64,000 nucleotides of DNA from an uncultured Alistipes sp. (GTDB lineage Bacteria; Bacteroidota; Bacteroidia; Bacteroidales; Rikenellaceae), in the NCBI GenBank assembly GCA_944326035.1, contig CALVCS010000010.1:124001-188000 (forward strand), read 5' to 3'. Shown in pieces: positions 7,329-17,466 of the stretch. Numbering within the stretch: position 1 is the first letter of the stretch; each line of letters begins with the position of its first letter. Made by a program: the position numbers and the translations under genes. The notes under the pieces are model-generated. The model ran no database searches. It was not told the DNA's origin and saw nothing but the letters and a program-made list of their open reading frames with translations.

Positions 7329-9206
7329 ATGATTTCTTCGTCACCCAAATATCTGTTCAAAGTCAACTCTCCGGACGACCTTAAGAAATTGTCGGTCAGT
7401 GAACTGAAAATTTACTGCGAGGAGTTGCGGGCTTATATTATCGATCAACTTTCGGCCAATCCCGGCCATCTGGGATCGAGCCTCGGCGTGGTGGAACTGA
7501 CCGTTGCGCTGCATTATGTCTACCAAACCCCGAATGACAAGTTGATCTGGGATGTGGGACATCAGGCCTATGCCCATAAAATTATTACCGGTCGCCGCGA
7601 TCGCTTCCCGACCAACCGTAAACTTGGCGGACTGAGCGGCTTCCCGAAAATGAGCGAAAGTCCCTACGATGCCTTTGGTACGGGGCACTCTTCGACGTCG
7701 ATTTCGGCGGCCTTGGGTATTGCGACGGCCTCGGCTTTACGGGGCGAATCGCGTCAGGTGGTGGCCGTGATCGGGGACGGTGCGATGACCGGTGGCTTGG
7801 CCTTCGAAGGGCTCAACAACGCCGGCGCCTCCCATACCGACCTGTTGGTCGTGTTGAACGATAACCGCATGTCGATCGATCCCAACGTCGGGGCCCTCAA
7901 GGAGTATCTGCTCAAACTGACGACGTCGAAACACTATAACCTCTTTAAAAACCATACGTGGGCCCATTTGGAACGTTTCCCACGCTTGCGACGCTTGATT
8001 CAGCATGCCGGCAATATGTTGAAACTGACCTTCCTGCGGCAGAGTAACCTGTTCGAAAGTTTGAACTTCCGGTATTTCGGACCGGTGGACGGGCACAATG
8101 TGGAACAGTTGGTGAAGGTGTTTAGCGACTTGAGACAGATTCCGGGCCCGAAACTGCTGCATGTGCTGACGGTGAAGGGGAAAGGGTATAAACCGGCCGA
8201 AGAGCATCAGCGGATCTGGCATGCCCCCGGACTGTTCGATCCCGATACCGGAACCCGGATGAGTAAGCGGAAACCGGGAGAACCGCCGCTGTATCAGGAG
8301 GTGTTTGGGGAAAGTCTCTTGGAGTTGGCCCGGGAAAACGATCGCATCGTGGGGATTACGCCGGCGATGCCCACGGGGTCGTCGCTCAATATCATGATGG
8401 AGGCGATGCCGGAGCGGTGTTTCGATGTGGGCATCGCCGAAGGACATGCCGTGACCTTTTCGGCCGGCCTGGCGGCACAGGGGATGATCCCGTTCTGCAA
8501 CATCTACTCCTCGTTTATGCAGCGGGCCTACGACAATGTGATTCATGATGTGGCCTTGCAACATCTTCCGGTGGTGATGTGTCTCGATCGGGCGGGCCTG
8601 GTCGGAGAGGATGGACCGACCCATCACGGGGTCTTCGATTTGGCGTGTCTGTTGCCGGTTCCCGACCTGACGATCGCCTCGCCGATGAATGAAATCGAAC
8701 TGAGAAACCTGATGTATACCGCCTCGCTAGGCAAAGGAGCGTTTGTGATCCGCTATCCGCGGGGGGCCGGAGTAACCCCCGATTGGCACCGTCCGTTCGA
8801 AGCGTTGCCGGTTGGTCGAGGACGAGTGGTTCACGAAGGGCATGACGTTGCATTGTTGACGCTGGGTCCGGTAGGCAATGACGCTGAAGAGGCGGTCGCC
8901 CGGGCCGAAGCCGAGGGAATATCGGTGCTGCACATCGACTTACGATATGCCAAACCGTTGGATGAAGAGCTGTTGGATCGGGTGGGTCGAACGTTCACCC
9001 GCGTGGTCACCGTCGAAGACGGAGTGATTCGGGGTGGTGTGGGCAGCGCGGTGCTCGCCTTTATGAATGAACGGGGATATACCCCCCATGTGCAGATGTT
9101 AGGGGTGGGCGACGAGTTCGTGACGCACGGACGACAGGGAGAATTGCATCATTTATGCGGGTACGATACAGAAGGTATCCTCCAGACGTTGCGCCTCCCG
9201 AAATGA
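7329..9206 (+). CDS. dxs: 1-deoxy-D-xylulose-5-phosphate synthase
   Basis: 625 residues, full length. Condenses pyruvate and glyceraldehyde 3-phosphate to DXP, the entry step of the non-mevalonate isoprenoid pathway, using thiamine diphosphate. Seen in order: NPGHLGSSLGVVELTVALHY and the WDVGHQAYAHKI loop near the N-terminus, the ThDP/Mg motif GDGAMTGG...NDN near residues 150-180, then the transketolase pyrimidine-binding domain with CLDRAGLVGEDGPTHHG. The pathway partner ispH lies further right at 24.7 kb, so the pathway is not clustered. leuS follows 79 bases downstream on the same strand with no obvious terminator between them. Confidence 0.97.
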   Translation: MISSSPKYLFKVNSPDDLKKLSVSELKIYCEELRAYIIDQLSANPGHLGSSLGVVELTVALHYVYQTPNDKLIWDVGHQAYAHKIITGRRDRFPTNRKLGGLSGFPKMSESPYDAFGTGHSSTSISAALGIATASALRGESRQVVAVIGDGAMTGGLAFEGLNNAGASHTDLLVVLNDNRMSIDPNVGALKEYLLKLTTSKHYNLFKNHTWAHLERFPRLRRLIQHAGNMLKLTFLRQSNLFESLNFRYFGPVDGHNVEQLVKVFSDLRQIPGPKLLHVLTVKGKGYKPAEEHQRIWHAPGLFDPDTGTRMSKRKPGEPPLYQEVFGESLLELARENDRIVGITPAMPTGSSLNIMMEAMPERCFDVGIAEGHAVTFSAGLAAQGMIPFCNIYSSFMQRAYDNVIHDVALQHLPVVMCLDRAGLVGEDGPTHHGVFDLACLLPVPDLTIASPMNEIELRNLMYTASLGKGAFVIRYPRGAGVTPDWHRPFEALPVGRGRVVHEGHDVALLTLGPVGNDAEEAVARAEAEGISVLHIDLRYAKPLDEELLDRVGRTFTRVVTVEDGVIRGGVGSAVLAFMNERGYTPHVQMLGVGDEFVTHGRQGELHHLCGYDTEGILQTLRLPK

Positions 9207-9285
9207 ACCGACCCTGCCCGGATAAGGAAGAAGACGACGAGGGATCCGGGTCCCTCCATAAACGAGTAATTAATCGCTAAACGAT

Positions 9286-12048
9286 ATGGAATACGATTTT
9301 AAGGCTATCGAGCAAAAGTGGCAAAGCCGTTGGGCGGCTGATAAAATCTATCACGTGGAGGTGGACGAAAGTCGGCCTAAATTCTACGTTTTGGATATGT
9401 TTCCCTACCCTTCGGGGGCCGGATTGCATGTAGGGCATCCGCTGGGGTATATCGCTTCGGATATTTATACGCGCTATAAACGACTTAAGGGATTCAATGT
9501 CTTGCACCCGATGGGGTATGACGCTTTTGGGCTGCCAGCTGAACAATATGCCATCCAGACCGGTCAACATCCGGCCGTGACGACCGAACAGAATATCAAC
9601 CGGTATCGGGAACAGATGGATAAGCTGGGGTTCAGCTACGACTGGGATCGGGAGATCCGTACCTGTGACCCGTCCTATTATCACTGGACGCAGTGGGCGT
9701 TTCTGAAGATGTTCGCCAGCTATTATGATTATGAGGCCCAAAAGGCACGACCGATTGCCGACCTGATCTGGGCTTTCGAACAGTCCGGGACCGAAGGGTT
9801 GAATGTGGCCTGCACCACTCCGATGCATTTTACGGCGGCTGAATGGGGGGCCATGGATGAACGGGCTCGGGAAGAGGTGTTGCAGAACTACCGTCTGGCC
9901 TATCGGGCCGATACGTTGGTGAACTGGTGCCCGGCCTTGGGAACCGTACTGGCCAATGACGAAGTCAAGGACGGTCTGTCGGAACGGGGCGGTCACCCGG
10001 TGGAACAAAAACGGATGAAACAGTGGTCGTTGCGGATTACGGCCTATGCCGAACGGTTGCTGGAAGGGTTGAACGATTTGCAGTGGAGCGAGTCGCTTAA
10101 AGAGATCCAACGCAACTGGATCGGTCGGAGCGAAGGGGCACAGGTCTTTTTCGGCATCAAAGGGTCGGAGGAAAAACTGGAAGTCTTCACGACCCGTCCC
10201 GATACGATTTTTGGGGTGACCTTCATGGTACTGGCTCCGGAACATGAATATGTGTCGTGGTTGGCCACGCCCGAATACCGACAGGCCGTGGAAGACTATC
10301 AGGCTCAGGCCAAAAAACGCTCCGAACGGGAACGTATGGCCGATACCAAACGGGTGAGCGGACAGTTTACTGGCAGTTACGCCATCAATCCGTTCACCGG
10401 GACGGAGATTCCGATCTATATCAGCGACTATGTGCTGGCCGGTTATGGAACCGGGGCCATCATGGCCGTTCCGGCCCACGATAGCCGGGACTACGCGTTT
10501 GCCAAACATTTCGATTTGCCGATCATTCCGGTGGTCGAGGGGGGCGATCTGAGCGAAAGTTCCTATGATGCCAAAGCCGGAAAGATGATCAATTCGGATT
10601 TTCTCAATGGACTGGATGTCAAGGAGGCCATTCCGATGATGTTCGCCGAGGTGGAAAAACGGGGTATCGGTAAACGGCGTATCAATTACCGTTTGCGCGA
10701 TGCGATTTTCAGTCGTCAGCGTTATTGGGGCGAACCGTTCCCGATCTATTATAAGGACGGCATCGCTTACCCCCTGCGCGAAGATCAGCTGCCGCTGACC
10801 CTGCCTCCGATCGACGATTTTGGTCCGACGGAACAGGGCGAACCGCCGTTGGCACGGGTGAAAAACTGGAAAACAGCGGAAGGGTACCCTCTGGAAACGA
10901 GTACGATGCCGGGTTTTGCCGGGTCGTCGGCCTACTACCTGCGTTACATGGATCCGCACAACGATCAGGCGCTGGTGGGCAAGAAAGCCGATGAATATTG
11001 GCGCAATGTGGACCTGTATGTGGGCGGGATCGAACACGCGACGGGTCACCTGATGTACTCTCGTTTCTGGAATATGTTCCTGTATGACCTGGGGTATGTC
11101 TGCGAAAAGGAACCGTTCAAAAAGCTGGTCAACCAGGGAATGATTCAAGGGCGCTCCAATTTCGTGTATCGGGTGGTAGGGACCAATCAGTTCGTGTCGC
11201 TGGGACTGAAAGATCAGTATCAAACCCAGGAGATTCACGTAGATGTGAACATCGTTAAGAACGATGTGCTCGATCTGGAGGCCTTCCGGGCCTGGAGACC
11301 CGAGTTTGCGACGGCGGAATTTATTCTCGAAGACGGGAAATATATCTGCGGGTGGGCCGTGGAAAAGATGTCCAAATCGATGTTCAATGTGGTGAATCCC
11401 GATTACATCGTCGAACAGTATGGGGCCGATACCCTGCGGATGTACGAAATGTTCCTCGGGCCGCTCGAACAGAGCAAACCCTGGGATACGAACGGGATCG
11501 ATGGGGTACATAAGTTTTTGCGTCGGTTCTGGCGTCTGTTCTTCGACCGGGACGGTCGTTTGATCGTGACGAATGATCCGGCTACCCCCGCCGAACTGAA
11601 AATCCTCCACAAAACTATCAAAAAGGTGAACGAAGATGTGGAAAACTTCTCGTTCAACACGTCGGTGAGTGCATTCATGATCTGTCTGAACGAACTCAGC
11701 GACCTGCAGTGTCATAAACGGGAGGTTTTGGAACCGCTGGTGATTCTGATCGCGCCGTTTGCGCCCCATCTGGCTGAAGAGATCTGGTCGCAGTTGGGCC
11801 ACCAGAAGACGATTTTCGATGCCGCCTATCCGCAGTATGACGATCGCTACCTGGTGGAATCGGAAATCGCCTACCCGATCTCTTTCAACGGAAAGGTGCG
11901 CTTCAAGAAGAGTCTGCCGGCAGGTTTGTCGCCGAAAGAGATCGAAGCGGCCGTCTTGGCCGACGCGATGACCGGGAAATACCTCGAAGGGAAAACTCCG
12001 AAGAAGGTGATTGTGGTCCCGGGTAAGATTGTCAATGTCGTGTTGTAA
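9286..12048 (+). CDS. leuS: Leucyl-tRNA synthetase
   Basis: 920 residues, normal for bacterial LeuRS. Class I signatures: the HIGH-type motif in [16 protein letters not shown] (near residue 50) and KMSKS at residues 694-698. The CP1 editing domain spans roughly residues 230-420. It may be cotranscribed with dxs, 79 bases upstream. No T-box-like leader is visible, as expected for Bacteroidota. A strong hairpin terminator follows 22 bases after the stop. The antisense strand carries a very long open frame across this gene, which I treat as a codon-bias artefact. Confidence 0.97.
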   Translation: MEYDFKAIEQKWQSRWAADKIYHVEVDESRPKFYVLDMFPYPSGAGLHVGHPLGYIASDIYTRYKRLKGFNVLHPMGYDAFGLPAEQYAIQTGQHPAVTTEQNINRYREQMDKLGFSYDWDREIRTCDPSYYHWTQWAFLKMFASYYDYEAQKARPIADLIWAFEQSGTEGLNVACTTPMHFTAAEWGAMDERAREEVLQNYRLAYRADTLVNWCPALGTVLANDEVKDGLSERGGHPVEQKRMKQWSLRITAYAERLLEGLNDLQWSESLKEIQRNWIGRSEGAQVFFGIKGSEEKLEVFTTRPDTIFGVTFMVLAPEHEYVSWLATPEYRQAVEDYQAQAKKRSERERMADTKRVSGQFTGSYAINPFTGTEIPIYISDYVLAGYGTGAIMAVPAHDSRDYAFAKHFDLPIIPVVEGGDLSESSYDAKAGKMINSDFLNGLDVKEAIPMMFAEVEKRGIGKRRINYRLRDAIFSRQRYWGEPFPIYYKDGIAYPLREDQLPLTLPPIDDFGPTEQGEPPLARVKNWKTAEGYPLETSTMPGFAGSSAYYLRYMDPHNDQALVGKKADEYWRNVDLYVGGIEHATGHLMYSRFWNMFLYDLGYVCEKEPFKKLVNQGMIQGRSNFVYRVVGTNQFVSLGLKDQYQTQEIHVDVNIVKNDVLDLEAFRAWRPEFATAEFILEDGKYICGWAVEKMSKSMFNVVNPDYIVEQYGADTLRMYEMFLGPLEQSKPWDTNGIDGVHKFLRRFWRLFFDRDGRLIVTNDPATPAELKILHKTIKKVNEDVENFSFNTSVSAFMICLNELSDLQCHKREVLEPLVILIAPFAPHLAEEIWSQLGHQKTIFDAAYPQYDDRYLVESEIAYPISFNGKVRFKKSLPAGLSPKEIEAAVLADAMTGKYLEGKTPKKVIVVPGKIVNVVL

Positions 12049-12069
12049 GCGAGACGATCCTACAATGAT

Positions 12070-12109
12070 AAAAATCGGGCGGCTTTTGGTAGGCCGCCCG
12101 ATTTTTTTT
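12070..12109. terminator. Bidirectional terminator between leuS and upp
   Basis: AAAATCGGGCGGC (12071-12083) pairs with GCCGCCCGATTTT (12093-12105). T-runs flank the stem on both strands, so it can serve the convergent leuS and upp genes. Confidence 0.9.
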
Positions 12110-12142
12110 ATGGCAAGTTCGGTCGAAAGAGAGTCGGAGAAC

Positions 12143-12796
12143 TTACATCTTTTCGCCGTACGCCAAATCGCCGACATCCCCCAATCCGGGAACGATGTAG
12201 GATTTGACCGTCATTTCAGCATCCACCGTTCCACACCAGATCGAGGTGTTTTGGGCCGAGAAGTGCTTGCGGGCATATTCGAGGCCTTCCTGGCTGGCGA
12301 TGATCGTCGCAATATGGGTATAGCTCGGCATGCCGGCTTTCTCGATCAACGCCTGGTGGGTGAGCACCAGCGAAGAGCCCGTTGCCAACATCGGGTCGAC
12401 AATGAGCAGGGTCTTGCCGCTCAGCTCACAGGTCGAGATATATTCGACTTTGATATTGAAGCTGTTGTCTTTGCTGTATTTCCGATAGGCCGATACGAAG
12501 GCGTTCTGGGCGTTGTCGAAATAGTTCAGAAAACCTTGGTGAAAGGGTAGACCGGCTCGCAGAATCGTGGCGATGACGATCTCCTCGTCCGGTAACATGA
12601 CTTCGGCTTCGCCCAGCGGGGTTTCGACACGGGTCTGTTTGTAGTGCATGGTCTTGCTGATCTCGTAGGCCATGATCTCGCCCACTCGTTCCAAGTTGCG
12701 GCGGAAGCGCATGCTGTCTCCTTGGATATTTACATCGCGCATCTGGGCGATGAAACGGTTCATCAGGGTGTTTTGACGATCGAAAATAGTAACCAT
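12143..12796 (-). CDS. upp: Uracil phosphoribosyltransferase
   Basis: 217 residues. Salvages uracil to UMP using PRPP. The PRPP loop is VDPMLATGSS near residue 140, and the uracil-binding end has IVPGLGDVGDLAYG. ATILRAGLPFHQGFLNYF is typical of the Bacteroidota form. It is convergent with leuS and shares its terminator. The sequence between upp and hflX (82 bases) shows no clear promoter match. Cytoplasmic. Confidence 0.95.
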   Translation of the reverse strand: MVTIFDRQNTLMNRFIAQMRDVNIQGDSMRFRRNLERVGEIMAYEISKTMHYKQTRVETPLGEAEVMLPDEEIVIATILRAGLPFHQGFLNYFDNAQNAFVSAYRKYSKDNSFNIKVEYISTCELSGKTLLIVDPMLATGSSLVLTHQALIEKAGMPSYTHIATIIASQEGLEYARKHFSAQNTSIWCGTVDAEMTVKSYIVPGLGDVGDLAYGEKM

Positions 12797-12878
12797 CGGC
12801 AGGAAATTTCTAACAAAATACGGTTTATTTTCCGTTTATGCAAGTGTAAGCGCCGTCCCGAGGGGGTAAGAGCCCGAA

Positions 12879-14075
12879 TCAATATAAAAAGTTATTGAAC
12901 GGATAGCGGCCGGCATGAATCTCCCGCACCATGCCGTAAAGATCCTTGCGCAGCTTGTCGATGCCGATCCGTTCCTTGGCCGAGATGAAAATACAAGGGG
13001 TATTCGCTCTGGCGATCCAACTGTGTTTGAGCTCCTCCAGCGAACGGTTTTCCCGGGTAGCCGGCGTCAGGTCGTCGGCCTCTTTGGGAATATGGGTGTA
13101 GGCGTCGATCTTGTTGAAGATCAAAAAGACAGGTTTGTCTCCGGCTCCGATCTCCTGCAGCGTCTCCTTGACGACATTGATCTGATCCTCGAAACCCGGA
13201 TGCGAAATATCCACCACATGCAGCAACAGATCGGCTTCGCGCACTTCATCCAGGGTGGATTTGAACGATTCGACCAGTTGATGAGGCAGTTTGCGGATAA
13301 ATCCGACCGTGTCCGATAACAAAAACGGCAGATTGTCCAGCACGACTTTGCGCACCGTCGTATCCAGTGTCGCGAAGAGTTTGTTCTCGGCAAAGACGTC
13401 GCTCTTGGCAATGAGATTCATCAGGGTCGATTTGCCGACGTTGGTATAGCCCACGAGAGCGACCCGAACCAATTGTCCCCGGTTGCTGCGTTGAACCGCC
13501 ATCTGACGGTCGATTTTCTGCAACTGTTCTTTCAGGCGGCTGATGCGTTGACGTACGATGCGTCGGTCGGTTTCGATTTCGCGTTCCCCGGCCCCTCCAC
13601 GTGTTCCGGTACCCCCACGCTGTCGTTCGAGGTGGGTCCACATCCCCGTCAACCGCGGTAACAGATATTGACAATGTGCCAGTTCGACTTGGGTTTTCGC
13701 ATAGGCGGTCGCAGCCCGCTGCATGAAAATCTCGAGAATCAGGCTGGTCCGGTCATAGATCTTGCGTGAAAACACTTTGTCCAGATTCCGCAATTGGGAG
13801 GGCGTCAGCTCATCGTCGAAAATCACGAAGTCGATCTCATGTTCTTCGACATAGGCCGCAATTTCATGCAGCTTCCCTTCGCCGACATAGGTGCGACTCT
13901 GCGGAGCCGGCAGACGTTGCGTGAAGCGTTTGACGCTGCGAACCCCGGCCGTCTCGGCCAGAAACTCCAATTCGTCCAGGTACTCCTTGACTTGGGCTTC
14001 GGTTTGGGTGTCGCGGATCACGGCAATCAGAATGGCGGTTTGTGTAGGAGAGTAGGAAGGTGTTTCTGTTTTCAT
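12879..14075 (-). CDS. hflX: Ribosome-associated GTPase HflX
   Basis: 398 residues. The N-terminal HflX domain (about residues 1-190, with RTYVGEGKLHEIAAYV and FDDELTPSQLRNL) is followed by a glycine-rich linker (RGGTGTRGGAGE) and the G domain: G1 GYTNVGKSTLMN, G3 DTVGFIRKLP, G4 NKID. It splits stalled or stress-arrested 70S ribosomes in characterised homologues. It is a single gene between tonB and upp. The C-terminus is compact and ends soon after the G5 region (ISAKERIGIDKL). Confidence 0.95.
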   Translation of the reverse strand: MKTETPSYSPTQTAILIAVIRDTQTEAQVKEYLDELEFLAETAGVRSVKRFTQRLPAPQSRTYVGEGKLHEIAAYVEEHEIDFVIFDDELTPSQLRNLDKVFSRKIYDRTSLILEIFMQRAATAYAKTQVELAHCQYLLPRLTGMWTHLERQRGGTGTRGGAGEREIETDRRIVRQRISRLKEQLQKIDRQMAVQRSNRGQLVRVALVGYTNVGKSTLMNLIAKSDVFAENKLFATLDTTVRKVVLDNLPFLLSDTVGFIRKLPHQLVESFKSTLDEVREADLLLHVVDISHPGFEDQINVVKETLQEIGAGDKPVFLIFNKIDAYTHIPKEADDLTPATRENRSLEELKHSWIARANTPCIFISAKERIGIDKLRKDLYGMVREIHAGRYPFNNFLY

Positions 14076-14175
14076 AAGGTATAAGGTTCTGAGGCGCGGT
14101 CTCTCAAGCCGCGGAAATCTCGTAACGATTCGGGCAACGTGCGGTAGATCGCGCAGTCTTCGAATGGGGCCGGAT

Positions 14176-14208
14176 AAAAAAAGGTGCTAGCCGATGGCAG
14201 CACCTTTT
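14176..14208 (-). terminator. Terminator of tonB
   Basis: AAAAGGTGCT (14179-14188) pairs with AGCACCTTTT (14199-14208). On the minus strand the stem is followed by a run of seven T. Confidence 0.9.
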
Positions 14209-14227
14209 ATAGAAGAAACGGGTCCGA

Positions 14228-14914
14228 TTATTGGATCTTGAATTCAACCGGGAGGTTGAAACGGATCTGTACAGGGTTGCCACGTTGTTTACCCGGGGTC
14301 CATTTGGGTGAGCTTTCGATCACGCGAACGGCTTCGTCACTCAGCGATTTATCGGGGCTGGCCAATACTTGAACACGGCCGACACTCCCATCTTTCCCTA
14401 CGACGAACGTCACAACGACACGTCCTTGGATGTTGTTTTCCTGAGCAACAACCGGGTATTTCAAACGTTCCTGTACCCATTTACGGAAGGTATTCAGGTC
14501 GCCACCTTCGAAGGTAGGCATGGTTTCAGCGATCAGGAAGATTTCTTCTTCTTCCACGACTTCTTCTTCTACCGGAGCAGCAGCAGCGGCAACTTCTACG
14601 GCGAGGTCATCGCTAAATTCGGTGAAGTCGATGTTGGTCGTGATCTTCGCATCGTCTTTTACCACACGCAGAATATCGGCCGAAACCGAAATGGTCTTTG
14701 CTTGGGGCGCTTTGGGCGGTTCTTCCTGACGGGTGATTTCTACGATTTCCTGTTCGACAATAGCCACATCGTCAGTCATGGTAACCACGACCTTTTCTTT
14801 TTGGCTCAAGCTGAACATCAGGATGCATAAGCTCAATGAGATGATCAGACCGATCTCCAGGAAAAGACCCTTCTTGTTTTCAAGATTGGCTTTTGGAGTT
14901 TTCTTGATTTCCAT
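14228..14914 (-). CDS. Energy transducer TonB
   Basis: 228 residues. One membrane anchor near residues 18-37 (GLIISLSLCILMF), then a periplasmic linker with a proline stretch (EEPPKAPQA) and a long acidic block (VEEEVVEEEEIF), then the C-terminal TonB domain from about residue 138 (MPTFEGGDLNTFRKWVQ, GRVVVTFVVGKDGSV). The FEGGD start of the domain is typical of Bacteroidota TonB proteins. ExbB/ExbD are not next to it. It would power TonB-dependent outer-membrane transporters such as SusC-type porins. The linker is short and acidic rather than proline-lysine-rich. Confidence 0.92.
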   Translation of the reverse strand: MEIKKTPKANLENKKGLFLEIGLIISLSLCILMFSLSQKEKVVVTMTDDVAIVEQEIVEITRQEEPPKAPQAKTISVSADILRVVKDDAKITTNIDFTEFSDDLAVEVAAAAAPVEEEVVEEEEIFLIAETMPTFEGGDLNTFRKWVQERLKYPVVAQENNIQGRVVVTFVVGKDGSVGRVQVLASPDKSLSDEAVRVIESSPKWTPGKQRGNPVQIRFNLPVEFKIQ

Positions 14915-15226
14915 GTTGTGTTAGTATTTTATTCGGTTATTTATATAGTCACCTTCTATGTTCCGTGCGATGCTTGCGTCAGCGCTCCATCTCTTCTTCC
15001 TCTTTCTTCGTCAGCGCCCCATCATTTTCTTCGTCAATGCCCCCTCTCTCCTTCGTCAACGGTCGATCTCCTTTTTTCTCCTCCCCCTCTCTTTTACCTT
15101 CTCGGGATTTTCGCCACACCGGCGGGAGTGACTTCCAGGCTCGCTTAGAATACGACAAAGTTAAGAAAGAAATTTTCAAAACAAAATAATCCTCGGCGAA
15201 AAAATGGAAAGATGAACGGGAAAAAT
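14915..15226. other. Intergenic region upstream of tRNA-Ala, with C/T-rich repeats
   Basis: The 355-base gap between tonB and tRNA-Ala contains no credible gene. A pyrimidine-rich stretch at about 14977-15110 contains four copies of a CGTCAGCG-type unit. The rest is AT-rich and ends in the tRNA promoter. Confidence 0.6.
14977..15075. repeat. Degenerate tandem repeat, CGTCAGCGCCCCATC type
   Basis: Units start at 14977, 15009, 15032 and 15054 with CGTCAGCGC, CGTCAGCGC, CGTCAATGC and CGTCAACGG. Each continues with a CCATC/CCCTC block and a CTTCTT-type tail. The spacing (32, 23, 22) varies because the pyrimidine tail varies. Confidence 0.65.
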
Positions 15227-15256
15227 TTTGTATCCCAAAAATTTTTTATACATTTG
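15227..15256 (+). promoter_or_regulatory. Promoter of tRNA-Ala
   Basis: TTTG at 15227-15230, 18 bases, then TACATTTG at 15249-15256. This is a full two-part Bacteroidota promoter 13 bases before the tRNA. Confidence 0.85.
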
Positions 15257-15269
15257 CATCCACAAACAA

Positions 15270-15343
<74 letters not shown>

Positions 15344-15351
15344 CTGAAGAG

Positions 15352-15378
15352 AAGGGCTGTTCAGAACAGCCCTTTTTT
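15352..15378 (+). terminator. Terminator of the tRNA-Ala unit
   Basis: GGGCTGTTC pairs with GAACAGCCC, followed by TTTTTT, 9 bases after the tRNA. Confidence 0.85.
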
Positions 15379-15403
15379 GTTGAAAATCCGTTTGTTCGAA
15401 CCT

Positions 15404-16438
15404 ATGGAAGAGCCTCTGAAACTTTGGTTGTTCGGCTTGACGCTCGCTCAATTGAGCGATGTGGCCACGGAATTGGGAATGCCTCGTTACGCCGCACCCC
15501 AACTGGCGACGTGGTTATATGCCCGCTCGGCAACCTCCCTGGAGGAGATGACCAACCTTTCTAAACGGCATCGGGCGGCCTTGGCCGAACGTTATCAGGT
15601 GGGAGGTTTCGCCTTCGCCGGCGTACAGTGCTCCTCGGACGGAACCAAAAAATATCTCTTCCCTACCCTCAAAGGTGCTTACATCGAATCGGCCTATATT
15701 CCCGATAAGGATCGGGCGACATTGTGCGTCTCTTCTCAATCGGGGTGCCGTATGGGATGTCGTTTCTGCATGACCGCCCGGCAGGGATTCTCCCATAACC
15801 TCACCAGCGGAGAAATCCTGAATCAGATGCGTTCCATTCCTGAGGGGGCCTCCCTGACCAATATGGTCTATATGGGCATGGGCGAACCGCTGGACAACTG
15901 GACCCAGGTGGCCCATTCGCTGGAGATCCTGACGGCTCCCTGGGGGTATGGTTGGAGTCCGACCCGGATTACGCTCTCGACTGTCGGCGTGATCCCTTTT
16001 CTGGAAAAATTTTTGTCGCAGAGTAAGGTGCATTTGGCGGTCAGCCTGCATAATCCCGTGAGTGAGCAACGTCGGGAATTGATGCCGGTGGAGAACAAAT
16101 ATCCCATTGCCGAGGTGGTGAAAACGTTGCGCAAATACGATTTTACCCATCAACGTCGCGTAAGTTTCGAATATATTATGTTCCGCGGTTGGAACGACAC
16201 CCCCGCACATGTTCAGGCGTTGAGTCGTTTGCTCAATGGGTTGAAATGCCGGGTCAACCTGATTCGCTTCCATGCGATCCCCGATGCGCCGTTGGAGGGT
16301 TCGGATGAGGCGACGATGATTCGCTTCCGGGATGACCTGACCCGTAAGGGCATTATAACGACCATTCGGGCTTCTCGGGGAGAGGATATTCAAGCGGCAT
16401 GCGGTTTGCTGTCTACTTTGGAACAGCAAAAACGATAA
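15404..16438 (+). CDS. rlmN: 23S rRNA (adenine-2503-C2)-methyltransferase
   Basis: 344 residues from the ATG at 15404. A radical SAM enzyme that methylates A2503 of 23S rRNA and A37 of some tRNAs. The cluster motif is C115-x3-C119-x2-C122 (GCRMGCRFCMT). GEPLDNW and the C-terminal C333 (methyl-carrying cysteine in the family, in DIQAACGLL) are also present. A longer frame beginning inside the tRNA gene at 15302 is rejected. It sits 60 bases after tRNA-Ala with a terminator between them and no separate promoter that I can recognise, so it may depend on readthrough. Confidence 0.95.
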   Translation: MEEPLKLWLFGLTLAQLSDVATELGMPRYAAPQLATWLYARSATSLEEMTNLSKRHRAALAERYQVGGFAFAGVQCSSDGTKKYLFPTLKGAYIESAYIPDKDRATLCVSSQSGCRMGCRFCMTARQGFSHNLTSGEILNQMRSIPEGASLTNMVYMGMGEPLDNWTQVAHSLEILTAPWGYGWSPTRITLSTVGVIPFLEKFLSQSKVHLAVSLHNPVSEQRRELMPVENKYPIAEVVKTLRKYDFTHQRRVSFEYIMFRGWNDTPAHVQALSRLLNGLKCRVNLIRFHAIPDAPLEGSDEATMIRFRDDLTRKGIITTIRASRGEDIQAACGLLSTLEQQKR

Positions 16439-16564
16439 AAACGACCGGAAACCAGAACCGGTGGAAAATAAAGCCCCGATTCGGTCCGTTCTATACAGGA
16501 GATCCGTTCGGTATGCTTCGAATGGGTCGTCAGGGAAGTTATTCATTAGGTAAAACGAAGTGAG

Positions 16565-16987
16565 ATGAAAAAATTGATGATGATGGCTCTGTTGGCGTTG
16601 TTTGCCACCACCACCCTTTCGGCTCAGAATAAAGGGGTTGACTTTCAGCAAGGAACCTTCAAAGAGTTGTTGGCCAAGGCCGGAGACGAAAATAAATACC
16701 TGTTTGTGGATGTGTATGCCACCTGGTGCGGACCGTGCAAGTATATGAGTGGACGCGTGTTTACGCAGGAAAAGGTGGGCGATTATTTTAACAAGACCTT
16801 TGTCAACGCCAAATTCGATGCCGAACGGGGCGAAGGAATCGAAATCGCCCGGAAATATAAAGTGCAGGGTTATCCGACCTTCCTGATTCTGAATGCAGAG
16901 GGCAAAGAGCTCGGCCGGATTGTCGGGGGCGATGATGCAGATGCCTTTATTCAGAAGGTCCAGGAGGTGGTCTCCAAGATTCAGTAA
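16565..16987 (+). CDS. Secreted thioredoxin-fold protein
   Basis: 140 residues. A signal peptide (MKKLMMMALLALFATTTLSA) is followed by a thioredoxin domain with the active site WCGPC (C55 and C58) and the cis-proline segment GYPTF. It should be periplasmic and act in disulfide reduction or isomerisation, like other short Bacteroidota thioredoxin-like proteins. No lipobox, so it is probably soluble. Single gene, followed by its own terminator at 17011. Confidence 0.9.
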   Translation: MKKLMMMALLALFATTTLSAQNKGVDFQQGTFKELLAKAGDENKYLFVDVYATWCGPCKYMSGRVFTQEKVGDYFNKTFVNAKFDAERGEGIEIARKYKVQGYPTFLILNAEGKELGRIVGGDDADAFIQKVQEVVSKIQ

Positions 16988-17010
16988 AGAATTTCGGGGA
17001 TCAACGAGAT

Positions 17011-17039
17011 AAACGCGGAGCTTGGCTTCGCGTTTTTTT
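17011..17039 (+). terminator. Terminator of the thioredoxin gene
   Basis: AAACGCG-G-AGC pairs with GCT-T-CGCGTTT, followed by TTTTTTT. Confidence 0.85.
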
Positions 17040-17404
17040 GTGGAGGGAGGCAACGGCGGACAAGGTAGAAGTCGGGTTGGAGGGGTGGCCCATCAAAACG
17101 GGAACGAGAAACCCGCGGCATTGGGGGTGGATCTTCTCGCTATTTCATCCTGCACGAGGGGAAAGATCTCCTTGCTGTTCCATCCTGCACGAGGGGAAAG
17201 ATCGTAGGGCCGAGAGAACGCCGTTCGAAAGAGAGTGGCGAATCGGGATCGTGTGCCGCGTCCCAAGATTGTCTGTGGCAGAAAAGCGCGTCGGGAAAGC
17301 TCGGAGCGGCCCAGGAAACGGAGGCAGGAGTGGATGGGAGGAGGAGAAAAGATGCAGTGTGGATCAGAAAGAGCCGTGCGGTGAGGTAGCCGTATCGTTA
17401 GGTA
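17040..17404. other. Intergenic region between thioredoxin gene and asnA
   Basis: About 400 bases with no gene that I can support. The short open frames on the plus strand have biased composition and no homologue that I recognise. The only clear structure is the two-copy 35-base repeat at 17130-17199. Confidence 0.6.
17130..17199. repeat. Two-copy tandem repeat, 35-base unit
   Basis: Two adjacent 35-base units (17130-17164 and 17165-17199) both start GATCT. Their shared 3' part, CATCCTGCACGAGGGGAAA, is exact, and the match runs on into GATC of the next position. Differences are confined to the first 16 bases. Confidence 0.85.
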
Positions 17405-17441
17405 TAAAACAAGTCAGGCCGATCTTGGAGACCAGCCTGAC
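17405..17441 (-). terminator. Terminator of the folC-tyrS-asnA region
   Basis: On the minus strand GTCAGGC (17441-17435) pairs with GCCTGAC (17419-17413), followed by TTGTTTTA. It lies 25 bases past the asnA stop. Confidence 0.8.
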
Positions 17442-17466
17442 GGATTAAGTGCTTGATGGAGAGAGT

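Noticed and set aside
9277-12177. 966-codon open frame antisense to leuS
   Set aside because: It exactly shadows leuS, whose motifs are unmistakable. Long antisense frames are common here because codon use disfavours stops on the opposite strand.
17146-17203. CRISPR-like pair of 23-base repeats with a 12-base spacer
   Set aside because: Only two copies, spacer far too short, units are in fact adjacent 35-base tandem repeats, and no cas gene is near.
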